Source: Prunus persica
Lineage: Eukaryota; Streptophyta; Magnoliopsida; Rosales; Rosaceae
DNA length: 64,000 nt
Assembly (NCBI RefSeq): GCF_000346465.2
Contig: NC_034011.1
Coordinates: 15,243,489 to 15,307,488 of the forward strand
Direction: 5' to 3'
Of the stretch, positions 21,808-31,836 are shown piece after piece (positions within the stretch are counted from its first letter, which is position 1; each line of letters opens with the position of its first letter). The position numbers were made by a program, and so were the translations under genes. The notes beneath the pieces are model-generated. The model saw only the letters and a program-made list of their open reading frames with translations, did not search any database and was not told the origin of the DNA.

Positions 21808-22480
21808 TGTTTGTGCAAATAATCTCACGGGAGAATATTCGCCCAAGATTCCTTCGTCTTCTCCGCCTCTCTTTCTCCTTGCAAAACAGATCGGAGTAAA
21901 AGACCACACCCGGGGGGTGCTGGCCAAAGGCCCTCCGATGCCTAAGTTAGGTAGGGTAATTCAAGGAAAACCGGGTGGCTGGAGCCGTGTGTGGTGGCCG
22001 GAGCCTTGTGTAAGAGAGAGAAAGAGAGGAGGTGGCTAGGGTTTTTGAGAAATAATTTCTATAGAGCTTTAGTAAGAATTTAGGCGTACCTCAACCTTGT
22101 GTGTGGCTATGCTTTTATAGTAGTCTCGGAGGCTAGGGTTTCAGAGGAATAATTCCGTAGATGGAATGGAATTATTCCTCCCCTTTTTGGAATTGATTTG
22201 ATTAATTAGGGATTTGATTAATTAGGGTAAATCAAATCCCTAATTGTGGTAGGTATCAAATCAAATCCTGATTCAATTAGGTAACTCCTCATTTAATTGG
22301 GAATCGTGGTAATTAACCAAATCAATTCTCAACCTAATTAGGTAACGTTCAATTTAATTGGGTAATTTCCAATTAAATTGAGTAACTCCCAATTAGGTTG
22401 ATTAATTCCCAATTGGGTCAAATAATCCCCAAATGGTAGGAATTATTTGACCCAGGGTTTGATTTAATTAGGTTCCCACA
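21808..22480 (-). repeat. 3' LTR of the Tat element
   Basis: 673 bases. In element orientation it starts TGTGGGAACCTAATTAAATC. A TATA box (CTATAAAAG) lies at 22113-22119. From about 21930 to 22480 it is nearly identical to the 5' LTR. The outer ~120 bases (R/U5) differ markedly and instead resemble the LTR at 61257. Confidence 0.9.
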
Positions 22481-22497
22481 AATGCCCCCCAGCTTCT
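22481..22497 (-). promoter_or_regulatory. Polypurine tract
   Basis: The minus strand reads CAGAAGCTGGGGGGCATT immediately before the 3' LTR. The same tract precedes the LTR at 45040 (gcagaagctggggggcgtt). Confidence 0.85.
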
Positions 22498-22667
22498 GCA
22501 TGACGCGTGGTGGCATGTAGGAGATGTAAATTATCCGTTGGGCTGTCCAGCTGTAACTGGGCTTCCTTCGTGGACTTGGGCTCCCGAGTAGAGGAGGTGT
22601 TTGACTTGTGAACTGCTTGAGTAACCAGCCTATGTTTGGATTGCACGTCCTCGTTTAGAGATTTGTG

Positions 22668-23188
22668 AGTACCAGGGTCCCCCTTGAAGGACTCCGGGCA
22701 TGCACTGCATATCCCGTAGGATGATTTCCGTTAGGAAGTTGGCGAGCACCAGGGTCCCCCTTGAGAGACTCCGGGTGTGTTCTGCACATCCCGTAGGATG
22801 ATTTCCCTTAGGAAGTTGGCGAGCATCAGGGTCCCCTTTGAGGGACTCTGGGCGTGTTCTACACATCCCGTAGGATGATTCCCCTTAGGAAGTTGGCGAG
22901 CACCAGGGTCCCCCTTGAAGGACTCCAGGTGTGTTCTGCACATCCCGTGGGATGATTCCCCTTAGGAAGTTGGCAAGCACCAGGGTCCCCCTTGAGGGAC
23001 TCTGGGTGTGTTCTGCACATCCAGTAAGATGATTCCCCTTAGGAAGTTGGCAAGCACCAGGGTCCCCCTTGAGAGACTCCGAGTGTGTTCTTCACATCCT
23101 GTAGGATGATTCCCCTTAGGAAGTTGGCAAGCACCAGGGTCCCCCTTGAGAGACTCCGGGTGTGTTCTGCACATCTCATAGGATGCCT
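22668..23188. repeat. Tandem array, 77-bp unit, about 7 copies
   Basis: Copies begin with (c)accagggtcccccttga and end with aggaagttggcgag. Starts lie near 22670, 22748, 22825, 22902, 22978, 23054 and 23131. Units are 76 to 77 bases and about 90% alike. Minus-strand open frames give a repeated peptide (MCRTHPESLKGDPG...), but because 77 is not a multiple of three no single frame crosses the array. Confidence 0.9.
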
Positions 23189-23189
23189 T

Positions 23190-23730
23190 GGTCGTCGCCC
23201 TGCGTCTCCCGTAGGACGCTACTTATGGGCAACTACATGATTATTCTGCCTTTCTTAGGAAACGGATAGGAACCTGGATATTTCCCGCAGGAAGCATGGA
23301 GACCCTCTTTTAAGAAATTCCTGGCACACCCTGCGTCTCCCTTAGGACGCTTTTTTAGCGGGCTACGTCTCCAAACGGACGCGTTTTGTCGTCACCCTGC
23401 GTCTCCCTTAGGACGCTCCTTATGGGCAACTGTGTGACTATCCTGCCTCCCTTAGGAAACGAATAGGAACCTGGATATTTCCCGCAGGAAGCATGGCGAC
23501 CCCCTTTTAAGAAACTCCTAGCGCACCATGCGTCTCCCTTAGGATGCTTTTTTAGCTGGCTGCATCTCCAAACGGACGCTTTTAGTCGTCGCCCTGCGTC
23601 TCCCTTAGGATGCTTCTTATGGGCAACTGTGTGACTATCCTGCCTCCCTTAGGAAACAGATAGGAAACTGGATATCTCCCTTAGGAAATTCCTGGCGTAC
23701 CCTGCGTCTCCCGAAGGACGCTGCTTATGG
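23190..23730. repeat. Second tandem array, about 196-bp unit
   Basis: Nearly three copies of a unit starting cctgcgtctccc(g/t)taggacgct at about 23200, 23396 and 23593. Each unit itself contains short 'cccttagga' sub-repeats shared with the neighbouring 77-bp array. It lies between integrase and the 3' LTR, where Tat elements often carry noncoding repeats. Confidence 0.85.
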
Positions 23731-23884
23731 GCAAATGTTGTGTTTCGTGGGCAAATGAGACATTTTGGAATGAGAAACTGAACTTATATTGATATTCATA
23801 AGATTATAGTCCTTTATTCGAAAATAGAAACAACTTGGTACAAAACTTAGAACTTCTGGCAGTCAGGAGGAGGCGCTACGGATA

Positions 23885-24780
23885 TTACGTTCGAAGATGG
23901 TGAGCATTCCATTGTCGTGGTATTTCCTTCCCCTCCATAGTGTCGAGTGTGTAGCTTCCTCTGCCCCCAGACTGGCTGATCATGTAAGGACCCTCCCAGT
24001 TAGGATTCATCTTTTTTAACCCTTGCCTCGGTGCAGTAATGAAAGCCTTTCTTAGCACGAGGTCGCCTGGTTGAAACTGTCTGACCTTAGCTCTCTTGTC
24101 GTGGTAAGACTTCAACTGTTGCTGATAGGAGGTGACCTGGATAATGGTCTTCTCACGTTCGCCTTCAAGTAAGTCGAGGTTGAGCCTCATCTGCTCGGAG
24201 TTCTGATCAACACTGCCCACTTCCAAGCTTATGGAGGGGACAGTGATGTGAGGTGGCATGATCGCTTCTGTTCCATAGGCGAGGGAGAATGGGGTTTCAC
24301 CAGTCGATCTTCGTTTGGTGGTGCGATAAGCCCATAGTACTCCGGGGAGTTCATCCACCCATTTTCCTTCGGCGCATTCCAGCCTTTTCTTCAAGTAGTC
24401 CAATATGACTTTGTTGGATGCCTCGGCTTGTCCATTTCCTTGTGGATACCTCAGGGTGGACAAGTGTTGCTTGATCTTGTATTTCGCAAAAAAGGCGGCG
24501 ATCTGCTTGCCAATGAACTGTGAGCCATTGTCGGTAACCAGCGACTGTGGGCAGCCAAACCGGCATATGATGTTTCTCCAGATGAATCGCTCCACATCGA
24601 CTTCTTTAGTAGAGGATAAATCTTCAGCCTCGATCCATTTAGTAAAGTAGTCGGTGGCGACGATCATCATTTCTTTCTTGGCGGGCGCTGGTGGCAAGGG
24701 ACTCACTAGGTCGATGGCCCATTGCATAAACGGCCATGGACTATTTTGCGGATGATAGACTTCGGCAGGCAGGTTAGGGA
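23885..24780 (-). pseudogene. Integrase core and C-terminus of the Tat element
   Basis: The open frame 24727-23885 reads WAIDLVSPLP, YFTKWIEAE, VTDNGSQFIGKQ and ERLECAEGKW-type helices, then WAYRTTKRRSTGETPF and the C-terminal GDLVLRKAF...NWEGPYMI. Catalytic D (ATDYFTKW), D (TDNGSQF) and E (QAEASNK) are visible. One TGA (24793-24795) lies between the zinc finger (CDSCQ) and YKPIPNLPAEVY, apparently CGA to TGA, splitting integrase from the upstream frame. No chromodomain is seen, as expected for Tat elements. Confidence 0.88.
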
Positions 24781-24790
24781 TCGGTTTGTA

Positions 24791-25666
24791 TCACTGACAG
24801 CTATCACACTTCTTGACATATTCAGCGGAGTCGTGACGCATGGTAGGCCAGAAGTATCCTATGTTTAGAGCTTTCTGGGCCAGCGACCTGCCCACAGAGT
24901 GGTTGCCACACTCGCCGTCGTGAATTTTGCAGAGAACCTCAAGTGTTTGTGGGTACTTTATGCAGGTGAGATGAGGGCCGGAGTATGATCTGCGGATGAG
25001 CTTGTTGCCGTGCATGTAGTATCTCGCGGCCTTCTGCTGGACCTTTCTAGCTTCGGACTTGTCCGTTGACAGGTTTCCATTCGTCAAATAGTCGATGATG
25101 GGGTCTTGCCAACTGGGGTCCTCGTCAATCTGCATGGTATCGATTAGCTCCATTTCTTTAATGCTTGGTCGGTCAAGGTGTTCGACCGGGATGGAGCGTC
25201 TAAACTGGGTATCCAGCACTGATCCTAGGCTTGCCAGTGCGTCTACATGAGCGTTCTCTGCCCGGGGCACTTGTTGGATGGTGAAGGTGGGAAATACCTT
25301 CAACAGCTCTTGGACTTTGTCAAGGTACAAGATCATCCTTGGGTGCTTTGCCATGTATTCACCTGAGGCTTGATTCGTGATCAATTGTGAGTCTGAGTAG
25401 ATGGCTAGCTTTTTGATTATGAGCTCTTTTGCCAAGCGTAGGCCGGAGAGCAATGCCTCGTATTCTGCCTCGTTGTTCGAGGCCGGGAAGCCAAGCGTAA
25501 TAGCTTGCTCCAACAGGGTTCCATCCAGGGTGGTGAGGACGACCCCTGCTTCAGCTCCTTTTTGGTTCGACGCTCCGTCTACGCGCAATTGCCACATGTC
25601 TCTGGGTTGGCTAGGTTCTGCGGAGGTCCCGCCTGCTTTTGAACTTTCCTTCTTTTGTTTGACCAA
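24791..25666 (-). pseudogene. Archaeal-type RNase H and integrase zinc finger
   Basis: An open minus frame reading WQLRVDGASNQKGAEAGVVL, then NNEAEYEALLSGLRLAKEL, IYSDSQLI and ENAHVDALASLGS. This is the DG-x-N / E / SD / D pattern of the additional RNase H that defines the Tat lineage. It is followed by the integrase HHCC region (HDGECGNHSVGRSLAQKA, YVKKCDSCQ). The domain looks complete and its acidic residues are present. It is joined upstream through one stop near 25767 to the first RNase H. Confidence 0.85.
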
Positions 25667-25768
25667 CTTCTCTTTTTCGGCTGATACAGTGAATTCTGCG
25701 ACGAAGTCTGCTAAAGCATGGGCTTTTATTGCAGTTTTTGGCCGGTAGAGGAGGTTATATTGGCTTAG

Positions 25769-26770
25769 CTATATAGCCCACTTCATGAGTCGTTGAGAAG
25801 CATCAGGGATGTGGAGGATTGATCTCAAAGGAAAGTCGGTCATGACGATGACTCGATGAGCTTGGTAGTAGGGTCGCAGCTTTCTCGTCGAAACTACAAG
25901 AGCCAAAATAAGTTTCTCCAACTTCGGGTAGCGAGTTTCTACATCGAGGAGAGCTTTTGACGTGTAGAATACCGGATGTTGGGCCCCCAGCTCTTCTCGG
26001 ATGAGAGCTGAACTGATAGCTGAGTTAGACACTACCAGGTATACAAACAAGTCCTCACCAGGGACTGGCTTTGAGAGCAGAGGAGGTGAGGTGAGGTAAG
26101 TCTTCAGACTCTGGAAAGCTACTTCGCACTCCTCGTCCCATTTGTCTTTTTGTCCTTTCTTCAAAGCTTTGAAGAATGGTCTGCACTTGTCAGTTGATCT
26201 CGAGAGGAATCGGTTGAGGGCCGCTGCTCTGCCCATCAGACTTTGTATTTCCTTCACTGTGGAGGGCGATTTCATCTCGAGAACGGCTTTGATTTGACGT
26301 GAGTGTGCCTCGATACCTCATTGCGTGACTAGGTATCCCAAGAATCGACCGGAAGATACCCCAAACATGCATTTACTTGGATTCAACTTCATGCGATACT
26401 AGCGGAGCAAGCTAAATGACTCTGCAAGATTTTCAATGTGATCTGCACGTTTTGGGGCTTCGACCAACATGTCATCCACGTAGACCTCCATAGTTTTGCC
26501 GATCTGCTCCTTGAAGATTTATTTACAAGCCTTTGATAGGTTTCTCCGGCGTTCTTCATCCCAAAGGGCATGACCTTGTAGCAGTAGGTCCTCTCTCGAT
26601 GATGAAAGAAGTTTTCGCCTTGTCATCCTCGTGCATCAGGATTTGGTTATAGCCGGAGTAGGCGTCCATGAAGCTGAGGTCTATGTAATCGATGCAAACT
26701 CTCCATTTGCCCTTTTCTTGTTTTGCCAGGCATGTCTGATGGCGACCATGCGAACATGTCTTTGTTGCTC
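25769..26770 (-). pseudogene. Reverse transcriptase and first RNase H, with deletions
   Basis: The minus frame 26275-25769 gives the RNase H/tether region (QSLMGRAAALNRFLSRSTDK, PVFYTSKALLDVETRYPKLE). Upstream, 26571-26389 holds VMPFGMKNAGETYQRLVNK and VYVDDMLVEAP, the RT active-site box. Around 26640-26760 the RT reads KGKWRVCIDYIDL joined straight to SFMDAYSGYNQ. The roughly 25-residue segment that normally lies between is missing, as is the stretch after DMPG. These deletions and several frameshifts would inactivate RT. Confidence 0.82.
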
Positions 26771-27543
26771 TAGAGGAATGTGGTAAGCTCCACCTTTTCT
26801 TTTGGGCTTAAGCGCGAGCCGATCCTCGCTTTCCTGTCTGGCTGGTCAGGATCCAAGGATATTAACTCGACGTCCTCCTCGGGTTTCCATCCTTCTTTCG
26901 GAAAGACCTCTAGACGGATTTCCCCGGCTTGGTCCTGACGCTTTGATTGATATAAGATAGCAAGATTCAGTTGCTCAACCTCCTCCAGATCCGCCTGGCT
27001 CACAAGGAGAAACTGCGCTTGTTTGCCTTTCTTTAGCCCTTGGGCAGAGCATTTCCTCGCCATTGCTTGATCGCTGTTGATTTGGCCGACACCACCCCCA
27101 GAGATTGGGTACCGAATTTTCTAATGTATGGCGGAGGTGATGGCATTGATCTTGCCAATCCATGGTCTGCCTAGGATGCTGTTGTAGGGTGAGACCTCAT
27201 TAATGACCATGAATGTTTGCAAGCTGATCACAAGTGGGGAGTAAACGTCGAGGTCTATCGTGCCTACGGTAATCGTTGTTGCACCATTAAAGCCAGTTAG
27301 CGATCAGGCTAACTTGTTGATCTTTGTCTCCAAGCCCATTTGTTGGATGACCGCCAGTTGTAGGATATTGGCTGCGCTGCCCTCATCTGCATGGATTCGG
27401 TCGACCATGGCCTGAGCGATTTGAATGCTGATGACAAGGGCGTCGTTATCTGGCGTGTCGAGGCCGATCAGATCTTTCTTTTGGAAGCCGATCACAGGAT
27501 CGTCTTCTGCTAGTGGAGGGTCGGTCGAGACTTGGGAGATCAC
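26771..27543 (-). pseudogene. Tat protease region
   Basis: Frames 27543-27304 and 27163-26770 carry VIGFQKKDLIGL, ADEGSAANILQLAVIQQMGL (the DTGSSxN-like protease site appears as DEGSAAN) and the typical downstream PYNSILGRPWIGKINAITS, then LDPDQPDRKARIGSRLSP. At least two stops interrupt the frame. The parallel degraded copy lies at 4350-4650. Confidence 0.78.
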
Positions 27544-28055
27544 AGTGGCCTGTTTGATCTTCCTCTTCTTTTCTTTGCTGGTCAGCCCAGACTCCTCGGA
27601 GTCGGCTACGATTGTGTTAATCCTTATGACCTTCTGAGGCGGCTCCTTGGCGGTGTCTCGATCTTCAATTCGTTGGATGGCCTACTTCACAACGAATTCA
27701 GTTCAGTGGCCTTCTCTCACGAGTCCTTCAAGATGCGTTTCCAAACGAAGCAGTTGTTCGTAGTGTGTCTGTGCGTTCCATGGAAGGCACAGTATTTGCT
27801 AGTGTCCCTCTTGTCCGGATCTCCCTTCAAGGGTGATGGTCTTCTTACCCAAGGTTTGTTCTTCACTTGGGCCAAGATTTGATGTATGGGGATGGTGAAC
27901 TTGGTGTAGTTCTCTCCTGCCGTAGCCTCCCCTTGTGGGTGCGACCTGCGCTTGTCTTTGTTTCGGTTGTTAAATCCGTCGCCTCTTTGACCTGCCCGTT
28001 TAGTTGGCTGATCTTCCTGCTTTGTGGACTTCTTTGCGGCGATTCGATCGTCATC

Positions 28056-29516
28056 TTAGAGCGCGTAGCGTTCTGCAATCGCGTAGACCTCTGCCAGCGT
28101 CTGGCTGGGAGTGATAGTCAGCTCGCGGTACAAGTCGTGCTCAGCTGGAAGGCCTTTCTTGAAAGCGGAGGACGCGATTCGGTCGTCACATCCTACAATG
28201 TTCGCCTTTTCTGCCTTGAATCTCCTGATGTAATCTTGAAGGGATTCGTCAGACTTCTTGCGCAGGTTGTACAGGTGGTCAGGGTTCTTCTTGATTGTCC
28301 GATAAGAGGTGTATTCTTTGGTGAAGGCGTAAGCTAGCTCCTTGAAGCTGCTGATCGACCTGGATGGTAGGGTGTGGAACCAGTCTTGGGCTGCTCCTCG
28401 CAAGGTTATCGTAAATACCTTGTACATTAGAGCGTCGTCAGCCTGGTGGAGGATCATAACACTTTTGAAGTGTTTTAAGTGGCTCTCGGGATCGGAATCC
28501 CCTTTGAAGTGTATGAACGAGGGTGTCGAGAATCGCTTCAGGTGAGTGGCCTGCTCGATATCGAGGGTGAAAGGCGTAGAGCTCACCTGGTCCATCTCCT
28601 TACGTAGTGAATCCTCGAAGTTTCCTCCGGTCTTCAAGTCTCGAAATCGGTCATTCACGAGCTTCTCAACGTCTTCTGTGCACATTGCTGGTCGGTTACG
28701 TTGGCGACCTCCACGATATTGATTGACTTCCTCATTGTCCTCCGAGGGTCGACCTTCTCACCTGGGCTGCCTAGTTGGAGTGTTGGTGGACTGCGCCTGT
28801 GAAAGATTCTCTGTAGATTGTCAACAAGAATTGGTTCTTCGAAAGTGAGTAACGGAGCGTCTTTCTTCATGGTCCTCATTGTGAGGGTTGTCCAACTAGC
28901 CTCCCTGGGGGCCTAGCCTTTCGAGAGCGCTTCTCTGTGAGTTGACAGCTGAGCGCCTTTCTTCGCGATCCTCATTGCGATGGTTGTTTGGCTGACCTCC
29001 TTGGGGGCCTAGCCTTTGATGTACATTTCCCTGCGGGCCCAAGCGGGCGCGGACGTCGAGTCATCTACCGGCGCGTTCGTCCATCCTTCTCTCCTCGCCC
29101 GGTGGTCCAAGGCCAAGGTTCTGAGCAAAGCCTATTTGGTTGATGAGCTGCCTCATTAGATTGCTTTGGTCGTCCATTCTCTGAGCTAGCTGGTGAACTC
29201 GTAGATTAAGGTCTGCTTGACTTCGTGGATCGGGAGGAGAGAAGTGTGTGGAGCCCAACTGCACATGGGCTAGGTTTTCATTGGTGGTGTATGCAGGAGC
29301 GTGCGTCGCGCGTGGAGGCAATGGAGGGAATGCTTGGAGTTGCTCCAAGACCGGCCCTAGGTCGGCGGTGGTAAGGAGTCCACCTTGATGGGAAGTTCCG
29401 CCATGTTTGGCGGCGGTGGCCGGTGCGGTGGTGAGAGGTGGCGGTGCCACCATGTCGATCGCGGGATCGAGGGTGGAGTGGCTTTGGGTCGCGGTGGCTT
29501 TGCCTCTCGTGTTCAT
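28056..29516 (-). pseudogene. Tat gag
   Basis: Start at 29516 (MNTRGKATATQSHSTLDPA) with an N-terminal helix SQADLNLRVHQLAQRMDDQ. A spacer rich in stops follows (29060-28690). The conserved retrotransposon gag domain is open at 28685-28056 (KEMDQVSSTPFTLDIEQA, FHTLPSRSISSFKELAYAF, IRRFKAEKANIVGCDDRIA). The zinc knuckle lies further on, in broken frames. The close relative at 40832-41755 keeps this part better. Confidence 0.85.
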
Positions 29517-29604
29517 GCTTCTAACCAAGGTTGTTTGGAAGGCTTCGGTGGATTGGAAAATAGGATGAACGGATTCCTTGAGCACGCGTTGAGTATACCT
29601 CGTG

Positions 29605-29625
29605 CTCTCAATGAAAGCACCAATT
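29605..29625 (-). promoter_or_regulatory. Primer-binding site of the Tat element
   Basis: The minus strand reads AATTGGTGCTTTCATTGAGA next to the 5' LTR. The identical sequence follows the LTR at 39716. I could not assign the tRNA with certainty. Confidence 0.7.
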
Positions 29626-30302
29626 TGAGGGAGCAAATTTCCCCACGAGAATATTCGGTTCGAAAGATTCCCCTTTTCTTCTTCGCCGCCTCTTTCTCCC
29701 TGCAAAATAGAACAAATAAGAGGACCACACTCGGGGGGTGTTGGCCAAAGGCCCTCCGGTGCCTAAGTTAGGTAGGGTAATTCAAGGAAAACCGAGTGGC
29801 CGGAGCCGTGTGTGGTGGCCGGAGCCTTGTGTAAGAGAGAGAAAGAGAGGAGGTGGCTAGGGTTTTTGAGAAATAATTTCTGCATAGCTTTAGTAAGAAT
29901 TTAGGCGTACCTCAACCCTTGTGTGTGGCTATGCTTTTATAGTAGTCTCGGAGGCTAGGGTTTCAGAGGAATAATTCCGTAGATGGAATAGAATTATTCC
30001 TCCCCTTTTTGGAATTGATTTGATTAATTAGGAATTTGATTAATTAGGGTAAATCAAATCCCTACTTGTGGTAGGTATCAAATCAAATCCTGATTCAATT
30101 AGGTAACTCCTCATTTAATTGGGAATCGTGGTAATTAACCAAATCAATTCTCAACCTAATTAGGTAACGTTCAATTTAATTGGGTAATTTCCAATTAAAT
30201 TGAGTAACTCCCAATTAGGTTGATTAATTCCCAATTGGGTCAAATAATCCCCAAATGGTAGGAATTATTTGACCTATGGTTTGATTTAATTAGGTTCCCA
30301 CA
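29626..30302 (-). repeat. 5' LTR of the Tat element
   Basis: 677 bases with a TATA box at 29935-29941 (minus). The R/U5 part (29626-29745) matches the 39090 element rather than its own 3' LTR; the rest is almost identical to 21930-22480. Confidence 0.9.
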
Positions 30303-30528
30303 GGTACTTTAAAGTATAAGCTTCAGCGCACACACGCTTGAAGTTTGGTGGATTACAAAGCATGATGGACTTCACTAGAGGGAAGTTCCATTTCCTCTAG
30401 ATGTTCTGCTTCGGTCTCTGCAACAATTTCTTCCAATATCATTCAACAGTCCATAACTTTTATTTTCTCTAGGTTGATAAGAAGTTTGACTATGGAAAGT
30501 GAAAACAAATACCTCATTTGGTCACAAC
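30303..30528 (-). pseudogene. CNL resistance pseudogene, middle piece (LRR)
   Basis: The minus strand reads LINLEKIKVMDC, a stop, MILEEIVAETEAEHLEEMEL, then after a frame change LCNPPNFKRVCAEAYTLKYP, running into 21807 across the Tat insertion. The wording 'C..LEEIVAE' and 'LPNFKR.C.EAYTLKYPSL' is typical for the C-terminal LRRs of CC-NBS-LRR proteins. The upstream neighbour across the foldback element is 31837-32660. Confidence 0.8.
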
Positions 30529-31836
30529 CAAGGACTAAAATATCAACGAAATATCGAGAATATTATCGTTTTTTTGGGTCTAGAATATTTTGGAACATAT
30601 CCGTACACATCTCGTAGAAATATCGATAATATCGGAAAATATGGACATCGATAACTCACACTTCAGCAACATTTGGCCAAAATATCGCTATAATATCAAT
30701 AATATCGAGATGATGAAGATAATGAAAAATTTGAAGAGTTATTTACACTAACACCCCTTGAGGTTTCTTGTGTTTTCACAAAACCTCCTCAGATCTCAAA
30801 AATTACATGAATACCCCCCTGAGTTTTCAGTTTGTTTTCACAAAAACCCTTTTCGTTGATTGTTTGTCCAAAAATTGATAATTTAATTGAAATAAAATTA
30901 TACAATTGACAAAATTAACCTTAATGAAGTATATGCAATCTAATCTCAAAAGCCAACTTTGCCATTTGGAGCATTTTTTTTTTTTGGGTATAAAATCATC
31001 AATCTTTAAAAGAAAAATCAATGAAAAGGAGTTTTGTGAAAAAAAATTTAAAACATTAGGGGGTGTTCTTGTAATTCTAAAACCTCAAGGAGTTTTGTGA
31101 AAAAGCCTAAAACCTCAGGAGGTGTTAGTGTAAATAACTCTAGGAACTCTATGTGATACTAAGTCACTCATGTACCTTACCCTGCAATGTATAAAGTGTA
31201 AAATATTGTAGTAAATTATTATAAATAACTGATTATGGTGTGTTTAATCTTCTTTCATTAATTACTACATATTTTCTACACTCGCAGTATTTGTCAGCTT
31301 ACTATATAATCAAATTAAATCAGTTAAACCCATAATGCAATGCATTTCCTTCCAATTTTTTGTTGTACATAAACAAATTCTCCAAATGACAAAGTTGACA
31401 TTTGAGATTAGATTGCATATACTTCATTGAGGTTAATTTTGTCATTTGCATAAAAAAATTTCAATGAAATCTTCAACTTTTGGACAAACAATCGACGAAA
31501 AGGGGTTTTGTAAAAACAAACTAAAAACCTCAGGGGGTGTTCGTGTAATTTTTGAGACATGAGGGGTTTTTTTTGAAAACACAAGAAACCTCAAGGGATG
31601 TTAGTATAAATAACTCTTCAAATTTTTAACTGTCTTCATTATCTTGATATTATCGATATTATAGCAATATTTTGGCCAAATGTTGCTAGGGTGTGAGAAA
31701 AATTATCGACGTCGATATTTTCCTATATTATTGATACTTATATGTTGTGTGTAGGATATGTTCCAAAATATCCTAGACTGGAAAAAACGATAATATCGTC
31801 AATTTTTCATCAATATTACCGTAATTTTAGTCCTTG
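30529..31836. mobile_element. Long-arm foldback element in the CNL gene
   Basis: About 1.3 kb beginning CAAGGACTAAAAT and ending ATTTTAGTCCTTG, with arms of about 440 bases (30529-30972 against 31380-31836) that are inverted copies of each other. The outer arms are rich in ATATCG motifs. The inner arms carry the 'ttatttacactaacacc' block. No transposase is present and no clear target duplication was seen. It interrupts LRR coding sequence: NKWEP at the right, KIKVMDC beyond the left. Confidence 0.8.
30735..31141. repeat. Nested inverted-repeat unit inside the foldback
   Basis: Bounded by a perfect 21-base inverted repeat, agagttatttacactaacac(c) at 30735 and its complement ending at 31141. 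A third, diverged copy of the same block occurs at about 31495-31620 in the right arm. The unit resembles a separate MITE that became part of the foldback or seeded it. Confidence 0.75.

Larger units (their letters stand above)
21808..30302 (-). mobile_element. Complete Tat-lineage Ty3/gypsy element
   Basis: An 8.5 kb minus-strand element bounded by LTRs at 21808-22480 and 29626-30302, with the target duplication GGTAC on both sides (21803-21807 and 30303-30307). Internal order in element direction: primer site, gag, protease, RT, RNase H, a second archaeal-type RNase H, integrase, two tandem-repeat arrays, polypurine tract. The second RNase H places it in the Tat lineage (Retand/Ogre relatives). 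Several stops and RT deletions make it non-autonomous now. It inserted into a CNL gene. Confidence 0.92.

Noticed and set aside
22630..23174. Minus-strand frames with repeated CRTHPESLKGDPG peptides
   Set aside because: They arise from the 77-bp array. The unit is not a multiple of three and the frames end within the array.
22668..23188. CRISPR-like array
   Set aside because: Repeats are contiguous without unique spacers and lie inside a plant retrotransposon.
29385..29771. Plus-strand 128-codon frame over the gag start and LTR
   Set aside because: Antisense shadow of gag and R/U5. It does not resemble the accessory gene and the region is not conserved in that frame.
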